64,000 nucleotides of DNA. Origin: Lachnospiraceae bacterium. Its GTDB lineage: Bacteria; Bacillota_A; Clostridia; Lachnospirales; Lachnospiraceae. The translations under genes were made by a program, and so were the position numbers. This document shows, piece by piece, positions 55,484 through 64,000 of this stretch (positions within the stretch are counted from its first letter, which is position 1; the number at the start of each line of letters is the position of its first letter). The notes below the pieces were generated by a model. It did no database searches and was not told the origin of the DNA. It saw only the letters and a list, made by a program, of their open reading frames with translations. The stretch is taken from assembly GCA_017522685.1 (NCBI GenBank), contig JAFWYN010000019.1, positions 186,001-250,000 of the forward strand. The letters are read 5' to 3'.

Positions 55484-57640
55484 TTATTCTTTCACAAATT
55501 CGATTCTTCTGGTAAAGGATTTGGTCTCCTTCGTCCCGGTCGTCACCACTGTCTCACCGGTATTGGGATCCGTGGTTGTCTGTCCGCCCACTGTCACCTC
55601 ATAGTAGAAGGTTAGGGTTCCTCCGGATGACGCGATTCCGTAATGATTTGTGGCCAACGGGAAGGTGCTTACGGTAGTATCCAAAAGAGGCTTGCCTGCA
55701 TCTGTCACCAATGTTATCCTCACCGGTGTACCGGCCACATAATCCGGGGCTTCTGCTGAGGTAGGTGCTTCGATTCCTGCATTACATTTATAGGTCGCAC
55801 TTTCCGGTCCCTTACTAACCATAATCTCCACGCCTTCTCCTGCATCCAGATAAGTATCCTTGGAATAGCTCTGATAGCATACCAGACCCTCTGCGTATTC
55901 TGCATTTGCCACATAGCCTACATTCTTAATCGTCAGTCCCGCTTCAATCACCTCTGCCGTAGCTGTCATCTCATCCAATCCCAGCAGATAGGGCATACGA
56001 CACTGTCCGGCCTCTGCGCCTAAGCTTACCGTTACTTTTACTTCGCTTCCCTTGGGTACGGTTTCTCCGCCCTTGGGAATCTGACTGATGACATTTCCTT
56101 TGGCAATGGTAGAGGAATAGCTTTCTGCTCTGGTCACCTTAAAACCGGCATCCTTTAACTTGGTATAGGCCTTCTCATAGCTCAACTCATTTACGGTCGG
56201 TACTCTGATGCCTTCCATACCGGAGCTTACGGTCAAAATCACCGAAGTCCCCTTCTCTACCATTTCACCCTTTTCGATACTGGCACTGATTACGATACCC
56301 TCATCGTAATTTGCGGATTCCACATAGGTTTCTTCCGGCACCAGACCAATTCTTTTCAGTGCAGCTTTTGCATCTTCCAGCTTCCAGCCATCCACTTCAA
56401 TCATTTCATTCTTTTCAACATAATTATCATCTGACAAAAAAGGACTGCTGTTTTCCGTACTACTTTCCTTGGTACCGATGGGACTGGTACTCTCACCGGT
56501 CTTAAAGAAGCCCAAAATCTTACCTAACAACACTAAAATAATCACACAGATTATGATACCGGCAGCAATTGCCAGTCCTGTGGTGATTCGCTCCATTTTC
56601 GGATCTTCGTCATCATATTCCTCGTCATACTCATCATAAACCGGTTCCTGCTGATAGATACGTCCGGTATTTCTTCGGGCTGTATTGGTATTTAATCTCA
56701 TGGAAGGCTCATGACTTTCTTCCGGCATTCTCATTTGTCTGATTTTAGACATCTCTTCTGCGGATATCTGTCGGGTACCCGCTTCCATATCCGGATCCTG
56801 ATTTATCACAAAATCCCCCTCCGGATTTATCAGTGCTTTCTTAAAATCCGCAATCAACTCCGCCATACTTTGATATCTGCGGTCCGGAGATTTCTGACAG
56901 CACTTCAATACAATACTTTCCACACTGGTAGGAATATCCTCAATAATCTCATGCAGGGGAATCATTTCCTCCTGAATATGCTTAATGGCGATGGCCACCG
57001 TGGTTTCCCCGTTAAAAGGCACTCTGCCTGTCAGCATTTCAAACAGCGTGATACCTAGGGAATAAATATCACTTTTGGCATCACTGTAACCGCCTCTTGC
57101 CTGTTCCGGAGAGGTATAATGTACAGAGCCCATTACATTAGAACTGATGGTATTGCTGGTAGCAGCCTTTGCGATACCAAAATCCGTCACCTTTACCTTA
57201 CCATCCTTGGAAATAATAATATTCTGAGGTTTAATATCCCTGTGTATAATATGATTATTATGGGCTGCTTCGATGCCCATACCAATCTGAATGGCGATAC
57301 TTAAGGCCTCTCTGTAATTCAGACATTGTTTCTTTTCAATGTACTTCTTCAGAGTGATACCTTCTACCAGCTCCATTACAATATAATTGATACCGTTTTC
57401 TTCTCCTACATCATATACATTCACAATATTGGAATGCATCAGACCGGCTGCTGCCTGTGCCTCCACCGTAAATTTGGACACAAAACTTTCGTTCTCAGCA
57501 AATTCCTGCTTGAGAACCTTTACCGCCACAAAACGATTCAATTTATGACATTTTGCTTTATAGACATCTGACATGCCGCCCGTACCGATTTTCTCAAGAA
57601 TCTCGTAACGGTCACCTATCATCATTCCTAATCTAACCAT
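55484..57640 (-). CDS. prkC: PASTA-domain Ser/Thr protein kinase
   Basis: Membrane kinase that senses muropeptides or lipid II. I use the ATG at 57640 (GGAG six nt upstream), giving 718 residues. The kinase domain (1-270) has GTGGMSDVYKAK, HRDIKPQNIII and DFGIAK. A juxtamembrane acidic stretch and one membrane helix (about 352-375) follow. Three PASTA domains (about 410-620) and a C-terminal Ig-like part with many Thr residues lie outside. Its phosphatase is encoded 20 nt upstream. Confidence 0.95.
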   Translation of the reverse strand: MVRLGMMIGDRYEILEKIGTGGMSDVYKAKCHKLNRFVAVKVLKQEFAENESFVSKFTVEAQAAAGLMHSNIVNVYDVGEENGINYIVMELVEGITLKKYIEKKQCLNYREALSIAIQIGMGIEAAHNNHIIHRDIKPQNIIISKDGKVKVTDFGIAKAATSNTISSNVMGSVHYTSPEQARGGYSDAKSDIYSLGITLFEMLTGRVPFNGETTVAIAIKHIQEEMIPLHEIIEDIPTSVESIVLKCCQKSPDRRYQSMAELIADFKKALINPEGDFVINQDPDMEAGTRQISAEEMSKIRQMRMPEESHEPSMRLNTNTARRNTGRIYQQEPVYDEYDEEYDDEDPKMERITTGLAIAAGIIICVIILVLLGKILGFFKTGESTSPIGTKESSTENSSPFLSDDNYVEKNEMIEVDGWKLEDAKAALKRIGLVPEETYVESANYDEGIVISASIEKGEMVEKGTSVILTVSSGMEGIRVPTVNELSYEKAYTKLKDAGFKVTRAESYSSTIAKGNVISQIPKGGETVPKGSEVKVTVSLGAEAGQCRMPYLLGLDEMTATAEVIEAGLTIKNVGYVANAEYAEGLVCYQSYSKDTYLDAGEGVEIMVSKGPESATYKCNAGIEAPTSAEAPDYVAGTPVRITLVTDAGKPLLDTTVSTFPLATNHYGIASSGGTLTFYYEVTVGGQTTTDPNTGETVVTTGTKETKSFTRRIEFVKE

Positions 57641-57660
57641 ACTATTCTCCATCCCTGTTC

Positions 57661-58389
57661 TTACGCTACCGGTTCCACCAATACTACTGAAATATTGTCC
57701 GTTCCGCCACGCTTATTGGCCTCACGCACCAGTACCTCTGCCTTTTCCACGATATCTCTCTGACCCATGACTATCATACGTATTTCCTCGTCTTCCAGCA
57801 TATTGGTCAGACCATCTGAGCACATCAGAAGCATCTCCTGTGGCTTAAGCTCCACGGAAAAGAAATCTATTTCTATCCCATTACCCGCCCCCAAGGCTCT
57901 GGTAATGATATTTTTCTTCGCATGTGTCCGGGCATCTTCTTTTTCCAGCGCACCCATTCTTACCATTTCTTCTACCCAGGAATGGTCCTGTGTAATCTGT
58001 TGTATGGTATCACCAATCACATACAAGCGGCTGTCACCTACATTTGCAATCTGTACATATGGTCCCATGCAGGTTGCTGCTACAATAGTGGTTCCCATGC
58101 CTTCCAGTTCCGGATCCTGTGTAGAACGCTGATAAACCGTCTCATTGGCCACCTCTATCGCTTTTTTCATAATCAGCTTCGGATCCTTCTCCATGGATTG
58201 TTCTGCCACCTGGCATATGGTTTCCACCGCACAGCGGGATGCGTAATCTCCCGCATTATGTCCCCCCATTCCATCTGCCACCAAGAACAGATTGGGCAGA
58301 TTGCCTACAGGTGTCTCACTGGTGTAGACATAATCCTGGTTATTCATTCTCTTTTTTCCTACATCCGTTATCGAAAACGTCTTAAGCAC
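57661..58389 (-). CDS. prpC: PP2C-type protein phosphatase (Stp/PrpC), GTG start
   Basis: Reverses PrkC phosphorylation. The AGGAGG site is directly against the first possible ATG, so the GTG at 58389, six nt after it, is the likely start (242 residues). Metal-binding motifs are NQDYVY, DGMGGHNAGDYAS, GTTIVAA, VGDSRLYVI, CSDGLTNML and GGTDNISVV. It is upstream of prkC and 13 nt after rlmN. Confidence 0.93.
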   Translation of the reverse strand: MLKTFSITDVGKKRMNNQDYVYTSETPVGNLPNLFLVADGMGGHNAGDYASRCAVETICQVAEQSMEKDPKLIMKKAIEVANETVYQRSTQDPELEGMGTTIVAATCMGPYVQIANVGDSRLYVIGDTIQQITQDHSWVEEMVRMGALEKEDARTHAKKNIITRALGAGNGIEIDFFSVELKPQEMLLMCSDGLTNMLEDEEIRMIVMGQRDIVEKAEVLVREANKRGGTDNISVVLVEPVA

Positions 58390-58402
58390 GTTCATCCTCC
58401 TA

Positions 58403-59467
58403 TTAGTCCTCGGTGCTCTTGTTCATAAAAGAACGTCTGAGCTGCCCACAGGCACCATCTATATCCCGACCCATTTCTCTTCGAACGGTCACATTAATCC
58501 TGTTTTTCTCCAAATTCGCCTTAAAGTTTTGTATCTGCCGGTCTTCTGACTGTACATAATCCCGCTCTTTTATGGGATTCACGGGAATCAGATTAATATG
58601 GCAGTTTAAGGACGCAGCCAACTGTATCAGTTCATCGGCATCTTCTTTGGTGTCGTTAACACCGCCTACCAAACTATATTCAAAGGTAATCCTTCTTCCC
58701 GTTTGTTCAAAATAATACTTACAAGCTTCCATCAATTCCTGTATGGAATACTTATAAGCAATGGGCATCAATTTCTTCCGCTTCTCATCGGTTGTGGCAT
58801 GAAGGGACAATGCCAAAGTAATCTGCAAATGTTCCTTTGCCAATCTCTTCATATTAGGTACAATCCCACAAGTAGATACTGTAACATTTCTTGCGCTGAT
58901 ATGCAACCCCGATTCATCGGTAAGAATCTTTATAAACTGCAATAAATTGTCATAATTATCCAAAGGCTCACCGGTTCCCATAACTACTACATTAGAAACC
59001 CTCTCTCCCGTATGCACACTTATGGCGTAAATCTGATCCAACATTTCGGACGGTAAGAGATTCCTTTCCAGACCATCCAGGGTAGATGCGCAAAACCTGC
59101 ATCCCATACGACACCCCACCTGGGAAGAAATACACACACTGTTTCCGTGCTTATACTTCATCCATACACTTTCCACCACATTACCGTCATGCAAGCGGAA
59201 CAGATACTTTCTGGTGCCGTCCAGCTTGGACTCCTGCACCTGCAAAATCTCCAATGAGGTATATTCATATGCCTGTTTACATTTTTCCCTAAAATCCTTG
59301 GAAAGATTTGTCATCTCATCAAAGCTTCTGACCAGCTTCTGATGCATCCACTGATACATTTGGCCTGCACGGAAGGCTTTCTCACCCATCTGTGCAAATT
59401 CTTCCTTCAATTCTTCCAATCGTAAGGACTTAATATCCGTTTTATCCTTCACCTTATAGATATCCAT
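58403..59467 (-). CDS. rlmN: dual-specificity rRNA/tRNA adenine-C2 methyltransferase
   Basis: Radical SAM enzyme that methylates A2503 of 23S rRNA and A37 of some tRNAs. The 354 residues have the CRMGCRFCAS cluster motif (CxxxCxxC near residue 115), MGTGEPLDNYDNL, SLHATTDEKR and the C-terminal cysteine in GACGQLRR. Confidence 0.96.
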   Translation of the reverse strand: MDIYKVKDKTDIKSLRLEELKEEFAQMGEKAFRAGQMYQWMHQKLVRSFDEMTNLSKDFREKCKQAYEYTSLEILQVQESKLDGTRKYLFRLHDGNVVESVWMKYKHGNSVCISSQVGCRMGCRFCASTLDGLERNLLPSEMLDQIYAISVHTGERVSNVVVMGTGEPLDNYDNLLQFIKILTDESGLHISARNVTVSTCGIVPNMKRLAKEHLQITLALSLHATTDEKRKKLMPIAYKYSIQELMEACKYYFEQTGRRITFEYSLVGGVNDTKEDADELIQLAASLNCHINLIPVNPIKERDYVQSEDRQIQNFKANLEKNRINVTVRREMGRDIDGACGQLRRSFMNKSTED

Positions 59468-59499
59468 CTATTTTAACCTCGTGTATCATACTTTCCCTA

Positions 59500-60792
59500 T
59501 TAACGGACGATTCTTCTGAGTCTTGCATAATAAAATCCGTCAGCCTTTACAAAGCCCGGTAAAATCTGTCTCTCTTCTTCCAACTCAAAGGGATAATTTT
59601 CACAAATCCACCTGACCATTTCCTGATTTTCCTTTTTATGAATGGTACAAGTACTGTACATCAGCACGCCGCCCTCTTTCACATATTGCCAGCTACTGTC
59701 CACTATCTGCTTTTGCAACTCAGTAAGGCTTTCCAGACTCTCCGGTGTCACATGGTACTTGATATCTCTTTTCTTACCCATAACACCTAAGCCGGAGCAG
59801 GGAACATCCATAAGAACCACATCCATCTGACCATGCTTGGTTTCATCCTTCACCGCAGCATCCCAAACTTCCGTAACCACCTTATCTGTTAATTGCATTC
59901 TCTCTAAGTTTTGTATTATCAGCTCAACCTTATGTTCGGAAACATCCCTAGCCAGCACCTCTGCAGCCATTTCCGCCGCCAACATGGTTTTTCCACCCGG
60001 TGCGGCAGAAATATCCATGCATTTATCGGTACTTTTTAGGTTTGCAGCTTCTACGCAAAGCACAGAACTTACATCCTGCACGATAAAAGCACCTTCTTCA
60101 AATCCCGCCAGACTGCTCACACCATCTACTGCCTCCAGCGTGTATACATAAGGAATTTCCTCGGACCTCGTCGCTATCACACCCTCATTTCGCCACTGCT
60201 CCAGATATTCTTCTCTCTGCTGCTGTGTCATGCTCTTTCGGAAACGCACACTGATGGGATGAATATCTGCCAGAGCTTCCAATATCCTCCGGGTATCCTC
60301 CCTGCCGTAATCCTCCAGCCACATGGCTACAATCCACTCCGGCATGGAATATTTTACGGACAAATACTCCAGCTTATCCTTGGGCATGGGAAGCCTCTCT
60401 TTGTCCCTTGCTATCTTACGTAAGACTCCGTTTACAAAGCCCTTCAAATTTACAAATTTACGTTTCACGGCCAACTTCACAGCTTCATTACAGGCTGCTG
60501 CATCCGGAATCTTGTCCATATATATAATCTGATATACGCCCATGCGAAGCACACATCGGATCAAGGGCTTCATCTTATGAACGGGCACTGTGGAGTATTG
60601 ATTCAAATAATAATCCAACTCTATCTGACGTTCGACACAGCCTTCTGCCAATCGTTTAATAAATCTCTTATCCTGGCTGTCCAAATAGTCATATTTATCC
60701 AGTACAGACTTTATCAGCTGGTGAAAGAATACATGATTTCTTTCTACTTCCAGCAAAGTATCTAATACAATTTCTCTGGTATTTTCTGCCAT
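59500..60792 (-). CDS. rsmB: 16S rRNA (cytosine-C5) methyltransferase RsmB
   Basis: Methylates C967 of 16S rRNA. The 430 residues have an N-terminal NusB-like RNA-binding domain (to about 140) and a methyltransferase domain with DISAAPGGKT, DVPCSGLGVMG and the catalytic cysteine in YSTCTIHKKEN. It is part of the priA-def-fmt-rsmB-rlmN-prpC-prkC-rsgA series. Confidence 0.95.
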   Translation of the reverse strand: MAENTREIVLDTLLEVERNHVFFHQLIKSVLDKYDYLDSQDKRFIKRLAEGCVERQIELDYYLNQYSTVPVHKMKPLIRCVLRMGVYQIIYMDKIPDAAACNEAVKLAVKRKFVNLKGFVNGVLRKIARDKERLPMPKDKLEYLSVKYSMPEWIVAMWLEDYGREDTRRILEALADIHPISVRFRKSMTQQQREEYLEQWRNEGVIATRSEEIPYVYTLEAVDGVSSLAGFEEGAFIVQDVSSVLCVEAANLKSTDKCMDISAAPGGKTMLAAEMAAEVLARDVSEHKVELIIQNLERMQLTDKVVTEVWDAAVKDETKHGQMDVVLMDVPCSGLGVMGKKRDIKYHVTPESLESLTELQKQIVDSSWQYVKEGGVLMYSTCTIHKKENQEMVRWICENYPFELEEERQILPGFVKADGFYYARLRRIVR

Positions 60793-60808
60793 ACCGTTTT
60801 AGCCTTCC

Positions 60809-61498
60809 TTAATCTCTGCTTTTACCGCCGCCAAACAAAATAATCAATCGTAATAACTGCAGAATAGAAGAAGCTGCTGCCGCTACATAGGTAAAGGCAG
60901 CTGCCCTTAACACCTTTTGACTGCCGCGACGTTCTTCATTCGTTACAATCCCAAACTGCTCCAACTTGGATACCGCTCTGGTAGATGCATTAAACTCTAC
61001 AGGCAAGGTAATCAGCTGGAACAATACTGCCAAAGAAAATGCCCAGATACCGATTTGTATCAGCACCTGATTATAGCTTAGTAATACACCCAGAAATATA
61101 ATAGGGATTCCCAGCGTACTACCAATATTTACTACCGGAACTAACGAAGTCCTGATAGATAATGGTGCATATCCCCGCGAATGCTGAATGGCATGCCCAC
61201 ATTCATGTGCTGCCACACTAACAGCGGTAACGCTGGCACCGTAAAAATTCTCTGTAGATAAACGAACCACCTTTGCAGAAGGATCATAATGATCTCCTCC
61301 GGTGATACATTCCACACTTACATCATACAAGCCCTCGTTGTCCAAAATTCTACGTGCACAATCCACACCGGTAATGCCCCGCTCAATTTTCACTTTATGA
61401 TATTTCTTCATGGTACTGTTTACTCCGGCACTGGCCAAAAGACAAATCACCGCACCAATCAACACTAAAATATAGGTATAATCAAAATAAAAACCCAT
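60809..61498 (-). CDS. membrane zinc metallopeptidase (YugP/DUF2268-like group)
   Basis: 229 residues, one N-terminal helix, the zinc motif AAHECGHAIQH (HExxH, near residue 104) and three further hydrophobic helices, with NASTRAVSKLEQFG in the last third. This matches the YugP family of neutral zinc peptidases, often encoded between fmt and rsmB. The substrate is unknown. Confidence 0.9.
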   Translation of the reverse strand: MGFYFDYTYILVLIGAVICLLASAGVNSTMKKYHKVKIERGITGVDCARRILDNEGLYDVSVECITGGDHYDPSAKVVRLSTENFYGASVTAVSVAAHECGHAIQHSRGYAPLSIRTSLVPVVNIGSTLGIPIIFLGVLLSYNQVLIQIGIWAFSLAVLFQLITLPVEFNASTRAVSKLEQFGIVTNEERRGSQKVLRAAAFTYVAAAASSILQLLRLIILFGGGKSRD

Positions 61499-61514
61499 CT
61501 TTCTTTTCCCCTTT

Positions 61515-62453
61515 CTATCTTTCCCGGGTTAAGTGCTCGCCTTCCTGCACTTTAACGCCTAACAGGAAATCATGTGCACTCATTCTCTTTTTTCCTTCCA
61601 GCTGCAGACTGTATATTTCCAGCACACCTTCCCCGCAAGCCACCTTGATAGCATCTTTGGTCACCTCTGTGATGGTTCCCGGTTGCTTGTCGCAGGTTCT
61701 ATCCGCCACCTTGGTTTCCCAAACCTTCATCTGCTTTCCTTTATAGAAAGTATAAGCAGATGGCCATGGATTTAATCCTCTCACAAGACGATTTATTTCA
61801 ATGGCTTTTTTTGTAAAGTCAATATTGCCCATTTCTTTGGTTATTAACTTAGCATGACAGCTTAAAGCATCGTCTTGCTTTTCCGGAACCAATGCGTCGT
61901 CTTCCAAAAGCTCAAGTGCTTCCACGATAGCTTCTCCACCCAGCACCATCAATTTATCATGCAGAGTCTCAAAGGTATCCGTATCTTCAATCTCTATACT
62001 TCTCTTATACAGCATATCACCGGTATCAATCCCTGCATCCATCTGCATGATGGTAACACCGGTTTCTTTTTCTCCATCCACAATCACCTGCTGAATGGGA
62101 GATGCACCTCTGTACTTGGGTAGTAAGGAACCGTGGATATTTAAGGAACCGTAGGGCGGCATATCCAGTATCTCCTGGGACAAAATCTGTCCAAATGCAG
62201 CTACCACAAACACATCCGCTTCGTAACGGGCCAGTTCAGCAATTGCTTCCGGTGTTTTAATTCGTACCGGCTGCATCACCGGTATATTATGTGCCAAAGC
62301 GCATTCCTTTACCGGCGGAAACTGCAATTCTTTACTGCGTCCCTTAGCTTTGTCCGGCTGTGTTACCACTGCTGTTATCTCATGTCCTGCTGCTATTAAC
62401 GCTTCCAAAGCACCCTTTGCAAAATCAGGAGTTCCCATAAATACAATCTTCAT
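61515..62453 (-). CDS. fmt: methionyl-tRNA formyltransferase
   Basis: Formylates initiator Met-tRNA. The ATG at 62453 (GGAGG five nt upstream) is chosen, giving MKIVFMGTPDFAKGALEAL and 312 residues; a longer frame to 62492 lacks a site. Catalytic segment NIHGSLLPKYRGASPIQ with the later DTGDMLYK is intact. Confidence 0.96.
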   Translation of the reverse strand: MKIVFMGTPDFAKGALEALIAAGHEITAVVTQPDKAKGRSKELQFPPVKECALAHNIPVMQPVRIKTPEAIAELARYEADVFVVAAFGQILSQEILDMPPYGSLNIHGSLLPKYRGASPIQQVIVDGEKETGVTIMQMDAGIDTGDMLYKRSIEIEDTDTFETLHDKLMVLGGEAIVEALELLEDDALVPEKQDDALSCHAKLITKEMGNIDFTKKAIEINRLVRGLNPWPSAYTFYKGKQMKVWETKVADRTCDKQPGTITEVTKDAIKVACGEGVLEIYSLQLEGKKRMSAHDFLLGVKVQEGEHLTRER

Positions 62454-62484
62454 GCTTGTCCTCCGCACTTCAACTTTATCTGTC

Positions 62485-62970
62485 TTAATCAATCTCTTCT
62501 ATTTCGTTATAATTTACAGTAGTTAAATCGCCTTCTACCTTCTCCACATAAAGGTGTCCGTCCAAATGATCCAACTCATGGCAAATAGCTCTGGCTAAAA
62601 GCTCTGTCCCCTCCAGCACAAAGGGCTCCATATTAATATCCAGGGCCTCAGCTTTTACATAATTCGGTCTTGTCACCTGTCCCGCTTTGCCCGGAACACT
62701 TAAACAGCCTTCCTGTCCGGTCTGCTCACCATCCGTTTCTACAATTCTGGGATTGATTAAAATATATGGCTCATCACCGGTTACATCAATCACCACGATT
62801 CTCTTTAAAACTCCTACCTGGGGTGCTGCCAAACCTACGCCGTTGGCTTCATACATGGTATCCAACATATCTTCAATCAGCATCCTGGTGCGGGGAGTCA
62901 TCTCCTTAACCTCCTTGCACTGCTTGTTTAAGATATCGTCTCCCATTACTCTAATATTTCGAAGTGCCAT
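62485..62970 (-). CDS. def: peptide deformylase
   Basis: Removes the N-formyl group from new proteins using a metal ion. The 161 residues have the three motifs GVGLAAPQVG, EGCLSVPG (metal cysteine) and HELDHLDGHL. An AAGGAG site precedes the ATG. It is paired with fmt 31 nt downstream. Confidence 0.97.
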   Translation of the reverse strand: MALRNIRVMGDDILNKQCKEVKEMTPRTRMLIEDMLDTMYEANGVGLAAPQVGVLKRIVVIDVTGDEPYILINPRIVETDGEQTGQEGCLSVPGKAGQVTRPNYVKAEALDINMEPFVLEGTELLARAICHELDHLDGHLYVEKVEGDLTTVNYNEIEEID

Positions 62971-63006
62971 TTTTCTTCTCCTTAATCTCCGTGTATAATA
63001 CCCATT

Positions 63007-63299
63007 CTTTCGGGACTGCTACACTGTTTCGTCCCTTTCGGGACTGCTTCGCTGTTTCGTCCCTTTCGGGACTGCTACGCAGTTCCGTCCCTTTCGGGAC
63101 TGCTTCGCTGTTTCGTCCCTTTCGGGACTGCTTCGCTGTTTCGTCCCTTTCGGGACTGCCACGCTGTTTCGTCCCTTTCGGGACTGCTACGCAGTTCCGT
63201 CCCTTTCGGGACTGCTTCGCTGTTTCGTCCCTTTCGGGACTGCTACGCAGTTTCGTCCCTTTCGGGACTGCTACGCAGTTCCGTCCCTTTCGGGACTGC
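63007..63299. repeat. 28-bp tandem array, ten full units plus one partial
   Basis: CGGGACTGC recurs at 63011 and every 28 nt up to 63291 without a single register change. Units fall into a few types that differ mainly at TTCGCTG or TACGCAG. Each unit can fold on itself (GGGAC/GTCCC). There are no unique spacers, so it is not a CRISPR. A partial copy in the opposite direction lies at 63405-63413. Confidence 0.92.
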
Positions 63300-63300
63300 C

Positions 63301-63325
63301 CCTGTAAATCCTGCGGATTTACAGG
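63301..63325. other. perfect 11-bp hairpin at the edge of the tandem array
   Basis: CCTGTAAATCC and GGATTTACAGG (63301-63311 with 63315-63325), loop TGC. No T-run follows, so termination is doubtful. The rest of 63326-63429 holds small dyads but no gene. Confidence 0.6.
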
Positions 63326-63429
63326 TATTGTTACTTCGTACAATAGAAATATTGCTAAGTAGTCCTTAGCAAGCAAGCTTGCACGGTCTACTTACCAACA
63401 TTTCTGCAGTCCCGAATGATATCATATCA

Positions 63430-64000
63430 TTATAACCCATTTATAGGGTTAAAGTCAAATTGGATGTTGAGGCGGCGAGTGTCCATGACATGTAAATATG
63501 CTTCCAGACAATCCTTGGTTTCCACCAATAGCTCGTATGCCGGATGTTTTACATAAAAGACAAAACGATAGATATCATTTATCTTTCCGATACCGGCGGG
63601 TGCCGGCCCTATAATCTGCAAAGGAAATCCCTGATTGTTTTTCCCTAACTTCTCTGCCTCTTTAGCCAATTCTTTGGCTACCCTCAGTCCTTCCTCCTCC
63701 ACTGCCGCATATACCTGCACTGCCATCATATGCACCATGGGCGGATACTGCATCAAATCACGATATGCCAGCTCCTCTTCATAAAAAGCCTCATAATTCT
63801 GATTGGCAGCATGTATTATAGCATAATGCTCCGGTTGATAGGTCTGTATGACCACTTCACCGGGTTGCTCTCCTCTGCCTGCACGCCCCGCAGCTTGTGT
63901 AATTAGCTGGAAGGTCCTCTCTGCCGCTCTGTAATCTCCTACGGAAAGAGACATATCTGCCGCCAGTACACCAACCAATGTGACATTAGGAAAATCGTGT
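63430..64000 (-). CDS. priA: primosomal helicase PriA, C-terminal part
   Basis: Restarts stalled replication forks. The frame is open to the window edge, so only the last 189 residues are seen: HDFPNVTLVGVLAADMSL, then QLITQAAGRAGRGEQPGEVVIQT (helicase motif VI with AGRAGR) and the PriA C-terminal domain with RDLMQYPP and FVFYVKHP. It leads the def-fmt gene series across the tandem array. Confidence 0.95.
   Translation of the reverse strand, partial: HDFPNVTLVGVLAADMSLSVGDYRAAERTFQLITQAAGRAGRGEQPGEVVIQTYQPEHYAIIHAANQNYEAFYEEELAYRDLMQYPPMVHMMAVQVYAAVEEEGLRVAKELAKEAEKLGKNNQGFPLQIIGPAPAGIGKINDIYRFVFYVKHPAYELLVETKDCLEAYLHVMDTRRLNIQFDFNPINGL

Noticed and set aside
63007..63299. CRISPR array
   Set aside because: The 28-bp units abut with no unique spacers and no cas genes are near.
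62951..63376. A 141-codon minus-strand open frame (and a plus-strand one) across the tandem array
   Set aside because: All frames are open because the 28-bp unit has no stops; the protein is just the repeat read in rotating frames, there is no ribosome site, and it overlaps the start of def.

Overview
The window looks like a chromosomal segment of a low-to-mid GC Firmicute, most likely a spore-forming member of the Lachnospiraceae. The grounds are the gene content and order (rimP-nusA-ylxR-ylxQ-infB-rbfA, mraZ-rsmH-ftsL-PBP-murD-ftsW-murA-divIB-ftsZ, spoIIGA-sigE, sigG, prkC-prpC-rsgA), strong AGGAGG-type ribosome binding sites, sigmaA-like promoters and families typical of that group (DUF4428, DUF5688, DUF1292, YqeG, a viroplasmin-RNase HI fusion). 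This assignment is by eye, not by database search. Almost everything is read from the minus strand; only sigG is convincingly on the plus strand.

Reading the coordinates upward. 1-4.5 kb: a truncated DUF4428 gene, pnp and rpsO with a structured S15-type leader, and a secreted SH3/NlpC-P60 hydrolase. 4.5-13.4 kb: the translation/ribosome assembly operon rimP-nusA-ylxR-ylxQ-infB-rbfA, then nrnA-truB-ribF. It starts from a clear promoter followed by a terminator-like leader hairpin, and has a long folded element between infB and rbfA. 13.4-22.6 kb: a YfcC-like carrier, a small NHLP-leader-like protein, and the operon DHH protein-RNase HI-RNA pseudouridine synthase-divergent LigA-MetA-rhomboid-HAD/DUF1292. 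22.7-33.2 kb: accessory region with a GT39-like membrane protein, a dynamin-like GTPase paired with an eight-repeat SHOCT-like protein, a coiled-coil protein, gdhA, a helical-bundle protein and a membrane-anchored SH3 protein. 33.3-36.5 kb: tRNA-Arg(CCG), a DUF5688 protein, efp, yqeG, nrdR and ylmC/ymxH.

36.6-52 kb is the sporulation and cell division block. sigG (plus strand, with its own sigmaG-type promoter) converges on vanZ and a small unknown gene. sigE and spoIIGA follow, with a spoIIG-like promoter whose spacer is 21 bp, then ftsZ, divIB, murA, ftsW, murD, two tandem class B PBPs, ftsL, rsmH and mraZ with three MraZ-type boxes. mraY, murE, murF, murG and ftsA are absent from the cluster here. 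52-64 kb: lgt and ychF, then rsgA, the Ser/Thr kinase/phosphatase pair prkC-prpC, rlmN, rsmB, a zinc peptidase, fmt and def, and the end of priA, with an exact 28-bp tandem array between def and priA.

The most interesting unexplained items are: (1) a 54-nt intergenic element present twice (7430-7483 and 54485-54538), in both cases directly before a Rho-independent terminator and after another hairpin, which resembles a small RNA family; (2) a roughly 138-nt nested hairpin between infB and rbfA whose changes are mostly G-U compatible on the sense strand; (3) the dynamin/PH-SHOCT-repeat gene pair; (4) the 28-bp tandem array; and (5) several decision points in leaders (rimP, rpsO, the second PBP gene, mraZ, spoIIG).
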